From: Chionis minor
Lineage: Eukaryota > Chordata > Aves > Charadriiformes > Chionididae
Assembly (NCBI GenBank): GCA_013398295.1
Contig: VZSF01001093.1
Span: forward strand, 1-64,000
Length of the DNA: 64,000 nt
Direction: 5' to 3'
A model generated the notes under the pieces. That model saw nothing but the letters and a program-made list of their open reading frames with translations. It was not told the DNA's origin and did no database searches. Of this stretch, positions 1-11,488 are shown piece by piece. Position 1 is the stretch's first letter, and every line of letters begins with the position of its first letter. Made by a program: the position numbers and the translations under genes.

Positions 1-1594
1 CCTAGTTTAAAGCCCTTTCAGTAGTGTTTAGTTATCTTACATCCTGCTTATGTCATGTCAGAACTGAACCAATCTTGGATGAGAATGAAAGAAATTGGGC
101 TACCTGGATAACACACTCCTGAAAGGTTTCAAGGCCTAGATATTTGCAGGGGCAGTGCTGGTAAGCAATGAAAGAACTGGATGTACATAATAAAAAATTA
201 AATGGAAGGAAGGAATATGGAAGTAGATAAACCCCATGCTCATCTTAAGTTGTTGCAATGCAAAGGTATTTGGAACAGATTTTGAGCAGGATATATTTGT
301 AGTAAAAGCAACCATTATGTAAAACTGGGTTGCTCCCAGGAAAATTTGCAGAGGAGTATGAAAGTAAAAGGCATCCACAAGCATAAAGGGCAGCACTCCA
401 GGGTTGGTAAAGAAAGAGCATTCTTTCTTGGATCCCCTAATACATTTTCAAGCCTAGGTATTACAGCTGACCAGCTAAGAACATGTAATCCACTTTAATT
501 GAACATTTTACTGCATGTTTCCCCGGGCTATGGAACAGTAATATCTTCACAAGAAAGATAATAGCTGTGTCTGCACTCTCAGGGGCAGCCCTCATGCCAG
601 ATCAACACCAGGCTTGTCTTCCTTGCATACTGGAAACCTATTATTCTCATTAGATATCAAAGGCAAAGTGCGACACAATAGGTTTAAGCTGCTCCTTGAA
701 AATGCAGGTTAAGTAACAAAAAGAGAGCTGTAAAGCTAAGGAAATTTAGGCAGCTGAACTGATGTTTGAACTGAACTGAAATTTAGGCACTGATGGAACA
801 GGGTCTTCATGGGAGATATTTAAGTGTTTTATCCTACTAGTATAACTAATTTCTAGCAAGCAGCATCTGGGGTGTGGTCATGGTCAATGTTTGATGCATT
901 CTCTGGCATGGACTTAAAATTTGCTTAGCTTACCTAATCTGGGGCAGGGGTAGGGAAGGAGATGTTGTTGAAATTGCAAGGTCAGCATTGGACTCTGCAG
1001 ATCCAGGTCTTCCCAGCTTTCACTGGTGAAACAGAAAAGCTACCCAATGAAAACATTAAAAAAATCTTGCAGAAATATCTATCTTTTCTCCTTGGAAAGA
1101 GCACTTTAAGTCTGTTACCTGCATAACATATACCAGCTGTTCTCCAGAAGAGCACTGCAGCCTGTTGAAATCTTATGCTCTTCACCTCAGTGAATTTAAC
1201 ATGAAAATAATTATTAGGAAAAAAAATGGTTTTGAATTGTTTGAATGGTTTGCGTGCAGTATAATTTAGTGGTAGGAAAAAAACTGGGCTGAGCTGGGTA
1301 TTTATTTTGCCTTGAACCTGTTCCACTCACATTCTCTGCAATGTTTTTAATTATTTTTTTTAGTTTACTTAATGGAAAGAGGGGCAAGAAGGAGAACAGC
1401 ATCAGGAAGTAAAGGTATTAAAGAGAAGGGATTGAAAATGACAGCAAATGTGAAGATTATTATTCTTTCTATTTCCCACTCCTTTACAGGAACTTTCTGC
1501 CATATCAGGAGTGATGTGTCTGCAGTGGTTTCAAGTTTGAAATCAACATTACAGAAGCAATTAAAATACCCAGCCCACTGATAATACCTTTCAC
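1..1594. other. Unassigned non-coding stretch
   Basis: I see no gene, RNA or recognisable repeat here. The open frames are under 115 codons, overlap on both strands, and have no domain, signal peptide or repeated motif that would support translation. The base composition is AT-leaning, like the rest of the window. Confidence 0.6.
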
Positions 1595-1705
1595 CAGGGG
1601 ATCTCAGAGCATTCTATCTTTATCCTGCCCTATTCTACAGTGTAGCTATTTGAGGAACTGAAATCATCATTGCCCGCCTATGCATTTTAGCAATCACACA
1701 GCATC
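1595..1705 (+). repeat. Possible ancient amniote SINE relic
   Basis: The stretch opens with 'ggatctcagagcattct', continues through 'ttctacagtgtagctatttg' and 'aggaactgaaatc', and closes with 'gcaatcacacagcatc'. The order resembles the tail region of old MIR/CORE-type SINEs (a 'gatctcaaagcgctttac'-like start, a 'ttacagatgaggaaactgag'-like middle and a 'ggtcacacagc'-like end). The match is by eye and degraded. The following T tract could be unrelated. Confidence 0.35.
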
Positions 1706-1729
1706 TTTTTTTTTTTTTTTTTTTTTTTT
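1706..1729. repeat. Poly-T tract, 24 bases
   Basis: An uninterrupted run of 24 T followed by a C-rich stretch. It may be a homopolymer microsatellite or the poly(A) end of a reverse-strand retroposed sequence. No clear retrocopy is visible beside it. Confidence 0.9.
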
Positions 1730-3796
1730 CCCCTCCCACTTTAAACTCTGCCTTAAGGTAATGCTGAATGACCGAAGTTTCTGCCTCTCATTTTAACCAA
1801 AATGGAATCTTGGATCCATTTCCAGAAAGTGTTGGCATGACTTAACATTTCTGCATATATTATGTACTTTTATTATAGGTCTGTTTCCTATCCTTAGTAA
1901 GATTATACAGGGTAAAAGAGATATATACATATCAAACCTGCAACTGAATGTAAGAAGTTATTTGGGCTGAGGTTGTGTGATTCAATAACTCCAGCTCTAG
2001 GGGTTCTGATACAAAATCAAAAATGATGCAGCCATGTAGTACAAACTATTGGTCTAGACAAAAGTCTTTCTCCTGGTTCAGATTTTCTCAGAAGGCTAGT
2101 TTTATGGGTTAATATTGCAGTGGCAGTCTTTATAAGAAACCAGATATCATCTGTATTCTCACAGCTAGCATAAAACAAGCATATATGCATCAGGTCTTTG
2201 CACTATAGTTAATGTGGCAAAGATTTACCTGTATACCTAAGCTTGATCTGGATCCAATTTGTAGTCCTGGAAAATTCAGAAGTGCATAGATCCAGTATTA
2301 ATGATAGTTGGACAATACCACTGTAGCTTTGGAACATATATGAGTATTGCTTTATAATTAGTATAATATATCAGTGGCAGGCCTTAATATCAATTACAGT
2401 ATTCTGGAATAAAGATGAGCAGTAACTGTTTAGTGTCCCTTAATGACAGGCTCAGGAAAAGCAAAACTGACTGTTTTAGGTTGGATAATCCGTGAATTAG
2501 ATTCACTGCTTGCAACACCAACAGATTTCTCCACCACATTTCACAACAAAACTCTGAAATTACAGTAATGGAATAATAAAATATGTGAAATAAACACGTT
2601 TTTCTCTCTAGTTTAGTAGTTAAGATGATCAGTTCATTCACAGACATCTCCAATATAAGAAGTGAAACTTGTATTTAGATATATAGAATGTTTCAATATA
2701 TTTCAGTGGTATATATTTCAAGATGTTTGAGATCTACAGAAAATTGCCTGTGAATAGGAATTCTCCTCCCTGACTCAGACAATCTGAACATTTATTTCCA
2801 GATGCCTTAAACAAAGGGAGAGCTACTATACAGTAGCATATTAATGCTTTCTTTACTTTAAAGCAGTGTCTGATAGAAGAATAAATTACTTCCTTGGGTG
2901 TGAAAATGTGTACAAAAGTAATGGACCTGGGGAACAACAGGAAAGCAAAGTCACTTAAACAGAAAGGGAAGCTGCCCATGTCGTGCATGTACCAACAACC
3001 CTAGAGCCAGAACCAGAGCTCATTTTCCCTCTGGGGAAGAGAGAAGAAATGCTCTCCTTCATTCAGGTATGCAAGAGAAATGAAACCTAAATCCCATGGA
3101 ACTGGAAGGTACCAGCTTAATGTAATTATTTATTACCAGTGTTGTGCCACTATCATATCTAGGAGATCCCTCAACTGAAAAATGGCCTGATTGTGGTAAA
3201 CACGGCACATACACATCATTGCAGACAGCTCCTGCTCGAAGGAGCTGACAAGCCAAGGACAGGGAACACACAGCAAGGAGGGGGAAGGGAAATATCATCT
3301 CTTTTGTCTGAACAGGCAAGGGTAATGCAGAGACAAGGTAATGGAATTTGTGTGTTTTGAGCCTGAAGTGTCCTGGGCCAGGATGACAGTGCCTTTTCTC
3401 CAGACCTACCATTGCTCCTGGAGATGTTACCAGGTGCTCTGCAGGATTTTGGTAGGAGGTAAGCATTAAGAAGCTGAAAGCCACATGTACCTTTGCCTTC
3501 GATGACATAGTGCAAGACAGCATTACACACCAACAACTGGTAGGAAATTCCCTCATAGTGGTGAAACTGAGGCTAAGCAGTAGGAAAAAATTAACTTTTG
3601 TCCCTGTGCTTTGTCCTTGTCTCCTCTGCTTCCAGAGAGGCATTAAAAAGGATGGGCATGTCCCAGATTTGAAGTGAAAGGCAACAAGAATGTGTCAGTG
3701 ACATTTTTTTAGAAGAGCTGACGCTCAAGTAATGAAAACAACATTCACCCAGCTGAGGGACAGCAAAAGAACAATATTTATTCTTGATTCCTAGCA
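1730..3796. other. Unassigned non-coding stretch
   Basis: Nothing is recognisable as a gene. A reverse-strand open frame of 194 codons (3059-3643) is the longest here, but it has no domain, overlaps other open frames and lacks exon signals I trust. A short piece at about 3560-3580, 'gaaactgaggctaagcag', resembles the reverse complement of the MIR 'ctcagtttc' core, but it is too short to call. Confidence 0.55.
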
Positions 3797-3876
3797 TGTG
3801 ATCTTGAGTTCTCCGAGCCCAGTTTTCTGATTTCTCCGTGCTTCAGTTTCCTAACTTGCAAGTGCAGACTGCAGCA
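3797..3876 (+). repeat. MIR-like ancient SINE relic
   Basis: The string 'gtgatcttgag' followed by 'tctccgtgcttcagtttcct' and 'aacttgcaagtg' parallels the core of MIR SINEs ('gtgaccttgggcaag', 'ctctgtgcctcagtttcct', 'catctgtaaaatg'). The order and spacing are right, but divergence is high, as expected for an element older than the bird radiation. Identification is by eye. Confidence 0.45.
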
Positions 3877-4151
3877 GCTGAATGCACAGGTCGTCTGAAA
3901 GCTTCAGGTAAAATTTTTGCCTGAAAGGTATTATGTCTGTTCAAGAACTGAGTATCATTACGACGTGAGAATACAGTGTATCAGAAACAGACCTTGGTGG
4001 ATCTAGATATTCTATGATTGAGTTCCAAGTTTTAAGACTGGGCCACTAGATGACCTCATCTATCATGAATGTGGACTACTTTATGGGACTTGTTAATAGG
4101 GTTGCATGCACATTATAACCTAAAAGCTCTGGGTTATCACTGATGCTTGCA

Positions 4152-4165
4152 GGTGCCATGGCAAC
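4152..4165. promoter_or_regulatory. RFX X-box-like palindromic site
   Basis: The sequence 'ggtgccatggcaac' differs by one base from the palindromic X-box consensus GTTGCCATGGCAAC bound by RFX transcription factors. A single isolated site with no nearby promoter or gene is weak evidence for function. Confidence 0.3.
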
Positions 4166-4879
4166 AGAGTTGGTAAGCATTTCTCAAAGAGCCTTTTTTT
4201 TTTTTTTAAATCATGAGGTATTTATCATCCAGCATGCACAAGCGGGTTTAGCTATGGAAACACCATACAAAATGCAGTCTCCCTTTAGTTTCCCTATAGC
4301 TCCTGTTTTTCAGTTCTATGTTCTTACTGCTGCATTTAACAAGGTTTTCATTAAAGCCCTTATTTTTATGGCATATAACTAAGCTAGGTTTTCAGGATTT
4401 TCCAGTGTTCAGGTTTTAGCTTTGATGTTACTGGGAGTTGCCCAGAGCAATTTTCCTTGAAGACTTTTGAAAATTTAAACCTCACTGTCTTTGTTTAGGA
4501 ACAGTGGAAAAAAATGTAAGTTAAATCAGTGGGGGAAAAAAAAAAGTATGCCATTTTCATACGAGCATAGAACTTCTGAGGATCCATCCACAGAAAGACA
4601 TTATTTTGATTCTATATAGCTCTAATATTTTACTTCAAGAAACATTTGCTATGTGTTCCCTCCTAATGTCCCTGGAATAACCACTGTTTTCTATATCTTT
4701 GACAGGCAGCATCTCTGTAGATGTGCTCATCAAAGGGACTATTTAAACTTTAAGCAAAACACACAATAAGGGCTGTACAGACTGTGCAATAGGCAGTCTC
4801 CATCTAGCAGTCGAAAACCCTTCAAAAACATGAAAGCTTTAAGACAGACAGTACCAAAGAAATGTGAATTCTTGTTTGC

Positions 4880-4965
4880 CCTTCATTGATGGAGAAAGGA
4901 GGCACTGACAGGTTAAGCCATATTAGCTGACAGTTTCCGAGTAAGCCAATCTCCAATTCTGCCAC
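4880..4965 (-). repeat. MIR-like ancient SINE relic, reverse orientation
   Basis: The sequence 'aggaggcactgacaggttaa', then 'ttagctgacagtttccgagt' and 'ctccaattctgccactgg', resembles the reverse complement of MIR ('aaactgaggcacagagaggttaag ... acacagctagtaagtggcagag'). The element is highly diverged, so boundaries are approximate. Confidence 0.35.
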
Positions 4966-6153
4966 TGGCCTAAGATTCCCCTTGAACCCATTTCTTGGGA
5001 TTAATTACAGGATTATCTTTCTTTCCTTCTTAAATATTCATTTAAAGGACTGGATATAGACAGCATGGAGTGTTCCAGTTGACGCTCTGGTCCAATTTTT
5101 TAGAAGACCAGATTATATCTGCATGCCCTAGGAAGAGCTAAGAAGCCTGCTATTTATTATTCTTTATTTGTGTTGTACGGCATTCTCAAGATCAGGGCTC
5201 CATTCCGCTAAGCGATGACTTGGAAATCAATTGCAGATGCCTTTGTCGGAAAAGATGACACACATTTTCTAGAAAGGCATGATTCATGGCACAGCAGACA
5301 TGGAAACTCTTGCTTTCTGCACTGTTCTGAAACTTCCACCAGTACGGTAGTGGAAATCTGTAGCAGTAAGTCAAGTCCAGGAAGCACGCTTTGTAAAACT
5401 GAGTCGAGGTATCTTCAAGGACTGAAGGTTGTCCTTAAAGAAGTTTTACATTTTTCGTGAAAATAGCCTTTCCTCAAGAACAGAGTTGGGTTACTGAGTT
5501 ATAGAGTCAAAAGCAGTCAGGCCACACAGTAAACTGGTAACCCCCTTTCTACTATGCCTGGGCCTCTTCCTTCACTCCTTTGCCCCTCTGCTCCCCTGGC
5601 ACCTCACCTGCTTGAGCTCTAAGAGCTGGTGGGATCCCAGTCAAGCTGGTCTGGCTATAGGCCATCCTTTACAATGAATTCAAACAAACTGGTGAAGAAT
5701 GAAGTTGATTAAAGCCTGGTTTATGTGTGAAACAATAAAGTTACACTCTGGACTACCTACACAGTATTACCAGGATAGCGCTTGGCTGCCTCTCTGACAT
5801 GGGATTAATGCCAAGACATGCTGCTAAGGTAGGCATTAATTTGTGACTGTGGTGATTTGCATTGAAATTTTCCAGTCAGATTCAGATCTGATTTGGTCTT
5901 GCCTCTTGAAGTCAATGGGGAACACACAGTTTGTAACAGCTGAGGACCTGTCAGCTGAGGACCTTGTTTGTAGGTTAGAGCTTTTGCAAAGCAACTTGAT
6001 TTTCTGTCCTGTTAAAATTCACAACACTACATGAAGCACACGGAGGAAGAGTTCCTGACTATTTTCCTACTGGAGCAAAAGTACAAAAGCCCTTCCAGGG
6101 GAACAGAATGTTATACTACCTTCCACAAAGTAATCTTCTTCTGCTTCTGCTTC
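4966..6153. other. Unassigned stretch with a short tandem duplication
   Basis: No gene is seen. At 5937-5966 a 15-bp unit, 'cagctgaggacctgt', is followed directly by a second copy differing only in its last two bases. It looks like a local duplication without further meaning. Confidence 0.55.
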
Positions 6154-6241
6154 TGTCCCTGCCCATGGCAGGGGGGTTGGAACTTGATGATCTTTAAGGA
6201 CCCTTCCAACTCTAATCATTCTATGATGATTCTATGATTCT
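6154..6241 (+). mobile_element. CR1 LINE 3' tail fragment
   Basis: A 'ctgcccatggcagggggg' block is followed by 'ttggaacttgatgatcttta', then 'aggacccttccaactctaat' and an octamer-like tail of repeated 'attctatgat'. This is the 3' untranslated end of chicken-repeat-1 (CR1), the main avian non-LTR retrotransposon. Only about 90 bp remain, a strong 5' truncation typical of CR1, and no coding part is left. Confidence 0.9.
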
Positions 6242-6365
6242 CAGAAAAGGAGGAAAAAGTCAAAACAGAACCATGAAATGTGAATTCCTTCATTCAGACA
6301 AAATTAAAATTGACAAACACTGGGCAAAATGCACAATCTTACTGTCATCCATACTCCATCCCTAG

Positions 6366-6400
6366 CTTTGCGTTGCCTGGTTTGAATCCAGGTCAGATTT
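6366..6400 (+). repeat. tRNA T-arm-like B-box, probable SINE head relic
   Basis: At 6376-6392 'cctgg-tttgaat-ccagg' forms a perfect 5-bp stem with a 7-base loop, as in a tRNA T-arm with one C-to-T change in the B box. No acceptor stem, D-arm or anticodon arm is in register, so this is not a tRNA gene. The neighbouring 'ttgcctggtttgaatccagg' resembles the tRNA-derived head of MIR. Confidence 0.35.
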
Positions 6401-8017
6401 CCTGTGAAAACACTGCCTGTGAAAGAGACTGGGAGATTTCAGTGATTATTTGGCAGTGGGGCCTCCCCAACATTGAGAGTGGCAGCCCATCAGCCAGGGA
6501 GAATTTGCTGATGCATCCAGCACTATGATTGTGTGTGCCAAGTCTGGCTGCCTCTGGCCCTTGGCAAAATTAGGTGAAAAATGTGACAGAGTCTGCTGTG
6601 AGGGTACTGTAATAAGAAACAATATAAAAATTAGGAGGGGAAATGGGGTTAATGTCATAGGATGATGTACCTGAAAGCAGCCTCAACTGTATTTGCTGCT
6701 CATGGAATGACTTTTTTTTACAAGGAGGAAGTGCTGAGGGTGTTGCCTTTGTCTTACATGTGGATGCTTTTGTTTATGCCTCCTACATAATTTTTTTAAA
6801 TCTTCTTACCAATTTGTTATACATCTGTAAGCTTGGGATAATTTAAAAGCACTGTACCTTCCACATTTAGCCTCTGTATATATTGGCAAGGAACAAGTAC
6901 AGTCACAGAAGGTAGCTCAGCATTTGTGCTTCAATGAATTCTCGGAGATGCCTCTGTTGCCTGCTTCACTTCCCCATGCCTTATAGATTGATAAGACATA
7001 GCCTAAGATGCCTCAGACTCAATAATATCTCAGTGGTTTTCCTCCTAAAGGAGACAAGTGATTTGGTGGAACCTTTTCTAGTGCTGCACAGGATCCAGAA
7101 TGGGCTGGAAAACAGTGAGAAAGAGAGAGGCAGAACTTGCCCATGAGTGTGTTTCCCTCTTCTGAAGCAGAGTGTGGGAACTTTTTGGCCCACAGTCAGT
7201 GCTGCTTCACAGGAACAACAGCACGAGCTACAAAGCAGCAAAGATGTGTCTTTTCTCCCACCAGAAGACTTTATATACCATGTGCTTTCTTACAAGACCA
7301 ATGCTCCTTTCAGTATTAAAAGTCAAACAAGACTTGGCTGGTGTTGGTGAAGATGTCAGAAGTCCCAGCGGAGTTATTTTAAATCTAATTTAATGGAGTC
7401 ACCTGATAAGTCCCATCCTACCCTTTACACCACATCATATGATGTGAAGGTGCTGGCTTCTACTAAAGCAGGGCAAGGACTGCCTAAACCAGCACTGTTT
7501 CTTACAAGAGACAAGCAAGTATATTTAAAGAATTTTGAGGAGAAGCTTGTCCCAGTGAGGCTCTAAACCACCAAAGTGGAAATTTGCATTTGTGTTGACC
7601 TATTTGGAAATGGAGACCTGTTCTGAAAATCTGATCTGATGAAGGATCTGATCATATGGAGCTCCTTATGGACAAGAACCCAGAATCTGGATTTACCCCG
7701 CCTAATTCAGGCATGTACATAAGGCTTAAAATTCCTTTAAAACCAGTGGAAAGAAAAAGTGTTCCCAAAAGGTTATTCAAGTTACAGATCAAGTAAATTA
7801 CTTCCTGGAAGTGTCGCTGTCTTCTGATTTATGAATGATTTTACATGGCTGCAACCAAAATACTGTCCTAACCTCACTTTTACTGGGAATAAATTCACCT
7901 CCAAGATTCTACAGCAAAAACTCTTTCTCCCTTTGCTTTATCTGTGAGCATTGGTGCGATTGGGGTGCTCAGTGCTCCTTATTCCTCCACACATCATGAC
8001 AACATTTACAGAAGTAG
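6401..8017. other. Unassigned non-coding stretch
   Basis: No gene or element is recognised. Several overlapping small open frames at 6934-7393 run on both strands in the same interval and show no conserved features. A 16-bp palindrome, 'cacatcatatgatgtg', lies at 7431-7446. About one such palindrome is expected by chance in a window this size. Confidence 0.55.
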
Positions 8018-8022
8018 CTAAT
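8018..8022. repeat. 5-bp target-site duplication, left copy (CTAAT)
   Basis: CTAAT directly precedes the LTR start 'tgtactgg' and is repeated directly after its end at 9125-9129. A 5-bp duplication is usual for this type of avian ERV insertion and fixes both LTR boundaries. Confidence 0.9.
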
Positions 8023-9124
8023 TGTACTGGATTTGGGTGGCAAGGTTTTGGTAGCAGAGGGGCTAAAGGAGCAGCTTCTGTGAGAAGCTGCTAAAAGCTT
8101 TCTCCATGTCTGACAGAGCCAATAGCAGCTGGCTCCAAGATGGACTCACTACTGGCCAGTGCTGAGCCCATCCAGTGATGGCAGTAGTGCCTCTGTGGTA
8201 ACATATGTAAGAAGAGGAAAAAACTGCTGCACAACACCAGTCAGAGAGAGGAGTTAGAATATTTGAGAGAAACAACTCCGCAGGCACCAAGGTCAGTGAA
8301 GGAGGAGGGGGAGGAGGTGTTTCAGGCACCAGAGTAGAGATTTCCTTGCTGTCCCTGGAGAAAACCATGATGAGGCAGGCTGTCCCCCTGCAGCCCATGG
8401 AGTTTAATGGTGGAGCAGATATCCACTTGCAGCCCATTGGTGACCCCAAGCTGGAGCAGGTGGATGTACCTCAAGGAGGCTGTGACCCCATGGGAAGCCA
8501 TTGCTGTAACAGGCTCCTGGCAGGACCTGTGGATCCATGGAAAGAAGAGTCCATGCCACAGCGTATTTGGCAGGACTTGTGACCCTGTGGGGGACCCACG
8601 CTGGAGCAGTCTGTTCCTGAAGGACTGCATGCCATGAAAAGGACCCACGCTGGAACAGTTCATGAAGGACCTGCACTGGAGAAGTTCATGGAGGACTGTA
8701 TCCTGTGGGGGAGACACCATGCTGGAGCAGGGGAATAGTGTGAGGATGAAGGAGCAGCAGAGAAAATGTGTGATGAACTGTCCACAACCCCCATTCTCCA
8801 TCCCCCTGTGCCACTCGGCGGGAGGAGGCAGAGAAAATTGGTACTGAAATTGAGCCTGGGAAGAAGGAAGGGGTGGGGGGAAGGTGTTTTAAGAGTTAGT
8901 TTTATTTCTCATTACGCTACTCTGATTTGATTGGCAATAAATTAAATTAATTTCCCTGAGTCAAGTCTGTTTTGCCCCTGATGGTAATTGGTGAGTAATC
9001 TCCCTGTCCTTATCTCAACCCATGAGCCTTTTGTTATATTTTCTCTCCCTTGTCCAGCTGAGGAGGGGGAGTGACAGAGCAGCTTGGTGAGCACCTGGAG
9101 TCCAGCCAAAGTCAACCCACCACG
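8023..9124 (+). mobile_element. ERVL-type solo LTR, 1.1 kb
   Basis: A complete solo long terminal repeat of an avian endogenous retrovirus, which I recognise as the ERVL/ERV3-like type that is widespread in birds. It begins 'tgtactggatttgggtggca' and ends 'gccaaagtcaacccaccacg', where the last base is a probable A-to-G change from the canonical CA. A perfect CTAAT duplication flanks it. Inside are a TATA-like 'acatatgtaagaagagg' near 8199, at least five diverged copies of a 'ggacccacgctggagcagt' unit between 8442 and 8730, an AATAAA at 8936-8941 and a T-rich U5. No gag, pol or env sequence and no second LTR are nearby, so the provirus was probably lost by LTR-LTR recombination. Open frames inside it are incidental. 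Confidence 0.92.
8936..8941 (+). terminator. LTR polyadenylation signal AATAAA
   Basis: The canonical hexamer lies within 'ggcaataaattaaattaatt' in the 3' third of the LTR, where the R region polyadenylation signal would be. It may still end transcripts on the plus strand, but nothing in the sequence shows use. Confidence 0.6.
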
Positions 9125-9129
9125 CTAAT
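9125..9129. repeat. 5-bp target-site duplication, right copy (CTAAT)
   Basis: CTAAT immediately follows the LTR end and is identical to the five bases before its start. Confidence 0.9.
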
Positions 9130-11463
9130 GCAGGGACAACACACAGTCTTGGGGAAACATTATACCAAAGCAAATATCAATATATGGCAAATTACAGTGA
9201 GTGCTACTTGAGGTACAATTTGTGCCTCTGAGATGATCCTATGTTGTATTACTGCCTTGGCTGCTTCACACAGAGGTTTCCAGTTGCATTATTAAGAGGA
9301 GAGGGAATGTACTCGTAGCATGGAGATGGAACAGCATGAAGAGGCTTGCTGCCTTGGCTACAGTTACAGGAGGAATCTGTCTTTAAGTAGGCAGCAGAGG
9401 TAAGATTCCCTAATCCTTGTCATTTGTTCTGTCTGGCTGAGGGGAACTGCTGGATTATATTTCCTCCTTGGGATCTCACTTCTGTTAAAGAGTAGATTAA
9501 TTAAGATGACATGTTGAAGTCTGCAGAGTTTTAAAATGCTTTGCATGAATGATGTGTCAAATGCAAAACTTGCAGTCTTGCAAATCTTGAAGTCTTGCAG
9601 ATGATGCACATGTGCCAGTTCCCTTGTATGGGATATGCTCTTCACACATACAAAAGCAAAGAACTGATGCAATGAAGTTGCTGTTTCCCTTCACATTGAC
9701 ACTTCTGCTTTATGCCCAACATATCAGAAGCTCGCTGTATTTTTTGTTTTTCTCCCCTGCACTGAAACTCTTACCTTTTTTTTAAAGTGATGTGTTTTGG
9801 TAATGGAACTTTTTAAGTACTTTGAAAGGGTTGTCTCTAACCTGGAACATTGTTTTTTAAAAGCCTAAAGCACTAACTATAACATATGACTATTTTTGGT
9901 GTGGTTTCTTTTTCTGCTACGTCCCATTACTCTTCTCTGAGGTAACATTGGTCCTGAACTGACTAGCAGCATGACAGAAATCAAGGAAACAAGATAGCTT
10001 CCCAGCTGTGGTTTCAGCCCAGCAGTACTTGGCACAGAGCATGAAATGAGTGAGGGACAAGTATCCTGCCAGCTTTCTGCTCTCCCTTGCCCAGTCCTAA
10101 GCCCAGAGCTGGTCTGGCTCAGTGCAGAGTTGGAGGCTGTTTTAATTTCTCTTGATTGACGCTGGCCCTTGGGGCTGCCAAGCACACAGGGGGCTGCAGA
10201 CGTACTCCATCCCCAGGTTTAATGTGCATATTTCACTTAAAGCAATCTGCTCTGGCAGAGGTATAAGGTTGCCATTTTACTGGTGCTGTGGAACCTATCA
10301 GCTCCCTGGGACAGCAGACCTCCTCGGCCCATGGATAAGTCATCCATGTAGATGCTCCAGATGAAGACTCTCTGCTTTCCACTGTAAATGGATTTGTGCC
10401 TGGCTTTTCCTGTTTTTCTGAGTTTGAAAGCAACTTTGTGATACCAAGCCAGAAATGGCCAACTTGGCATGACAATGCTTGAAAACACAACAGTCAACCT
10501 GGATCTGCCTCTCAAGCCCTTGAGGCACATTAAAAAAGACACAGTACATCCTAACGAAGTGGCAGTCAGGTGAGGTTTGGAGGGGAGGGAAGCAGGAGGA
10601 AGGTCCTCACCAATTCCCCCACCTCTGATTTATGATGCCTTTGATGGCTACATGTGAGGAGCATCAGTTAGTGAATTATTCCAGATGGCCTAGCTGGTGG
10701 AGGGAGTCTCTCAGCCACCACAGGGCAGGATTTACAGCTCCTGCCATTCAGGGCTAATAGCCGCAGGTAAATCCAAACCTGGAGGCACAAGCCTCTCTGC
10801 TAAAGAACCAGCAACCCAGGCCCTGGATCAGCACATGCCACCCAGCCACTGCAAGCCTGAGCAGCCCCTCAGTGATATGCCACACCCCAGCTCATGCCCT
10901 TGCAGGTTTCCTCTTTTTCCCACTCCTACAGAATAGCAGATTGCAATGGATGGTTTCCCTCTGTCTGTCTCGTGCATGTGAATCATGGAGCCAAACATGT
11001 GCTATCAGACAGGGGAAAAAGACATTAAATCACATCCTTCTTATAATGTGTTGCGGTTACGTCTAGAATGATACGCTGCAGAGTGCTTGAGCCCACACTC
11101 CTTTTTTAAAGTATGTTAAACTGCACCACGTCATGTAGTTTTATTGCATACTCAGCATGTCTACACAGAAGTGATTTTCTAGTGCTAGCAACAATTTCTT
11201 ACCTGCTTGTCAGGCATAGGGCTTTACCATGCACAATGAATCAATGTTGTCCCCACTGAGAAGCAGGCAGGAAGCCTCCATGGCTGTTGGAGCATTCCCA
11301 GCCAGCTCAAGCCATTAGCTCTAAAGACTTTCTGACTACATTTGCATAAAGTGATTTCTTCCCTCGTATTTCTCCTTGAGTTATTTTTGTATTTCAGTCC
11401 TAGATATTAATGACATCCTATAAATATCAGCGAGCATGCTTTCCATGCCCTGGGAGCAACTCA
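9130..11463. other. Unassigned non-coding stretch
   Basis: I see no gene, RNA or repeat I can name. Overlapping open frames near 9877-10549 on both strands reach about 100 codons without recognisable domains. The sequence around 10560-10940 is somewhat GC-richer but not CpG-rich. Confidence 0.55.
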
Positions 11464-11488
11464 GGAAGCTTGAGGACGTCAAGCTTCC
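11464..11488. other. Perfect 10-bp stem hairpin
   Basis: 'ggaagcttga' and 'tcaagcttcc' are exact reverse complements separated by five bases (ggacg), giving a potential 10-bp stem. It is not followed by a T run, is too short to be a microRNA precursor, and has no nearby gene to regulate. Confidence 0.6.

Noticed and set aside
3059..3643. 194-codon reverse-strand open frame
   Set aside because: It has no domain, signal or conserved motif, overlaps other frames, and its composition looks random.
6376..6392. tRNA gene suggested by a perfect T-arm
   Set aside because: No other tRNA arms are in register and the B box is mutated. A SINE head relic is more likely.
7431..7446. 16-bp palindrome
   Set aside because: About one perfect 16-bp palindrome is expected by chance in 64 kb.
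8322..8847. Several open frames of 60-159 codons on both strands
   Set aside because: They lie within the ERVL-type solo LTR and result from its internal repeated units.
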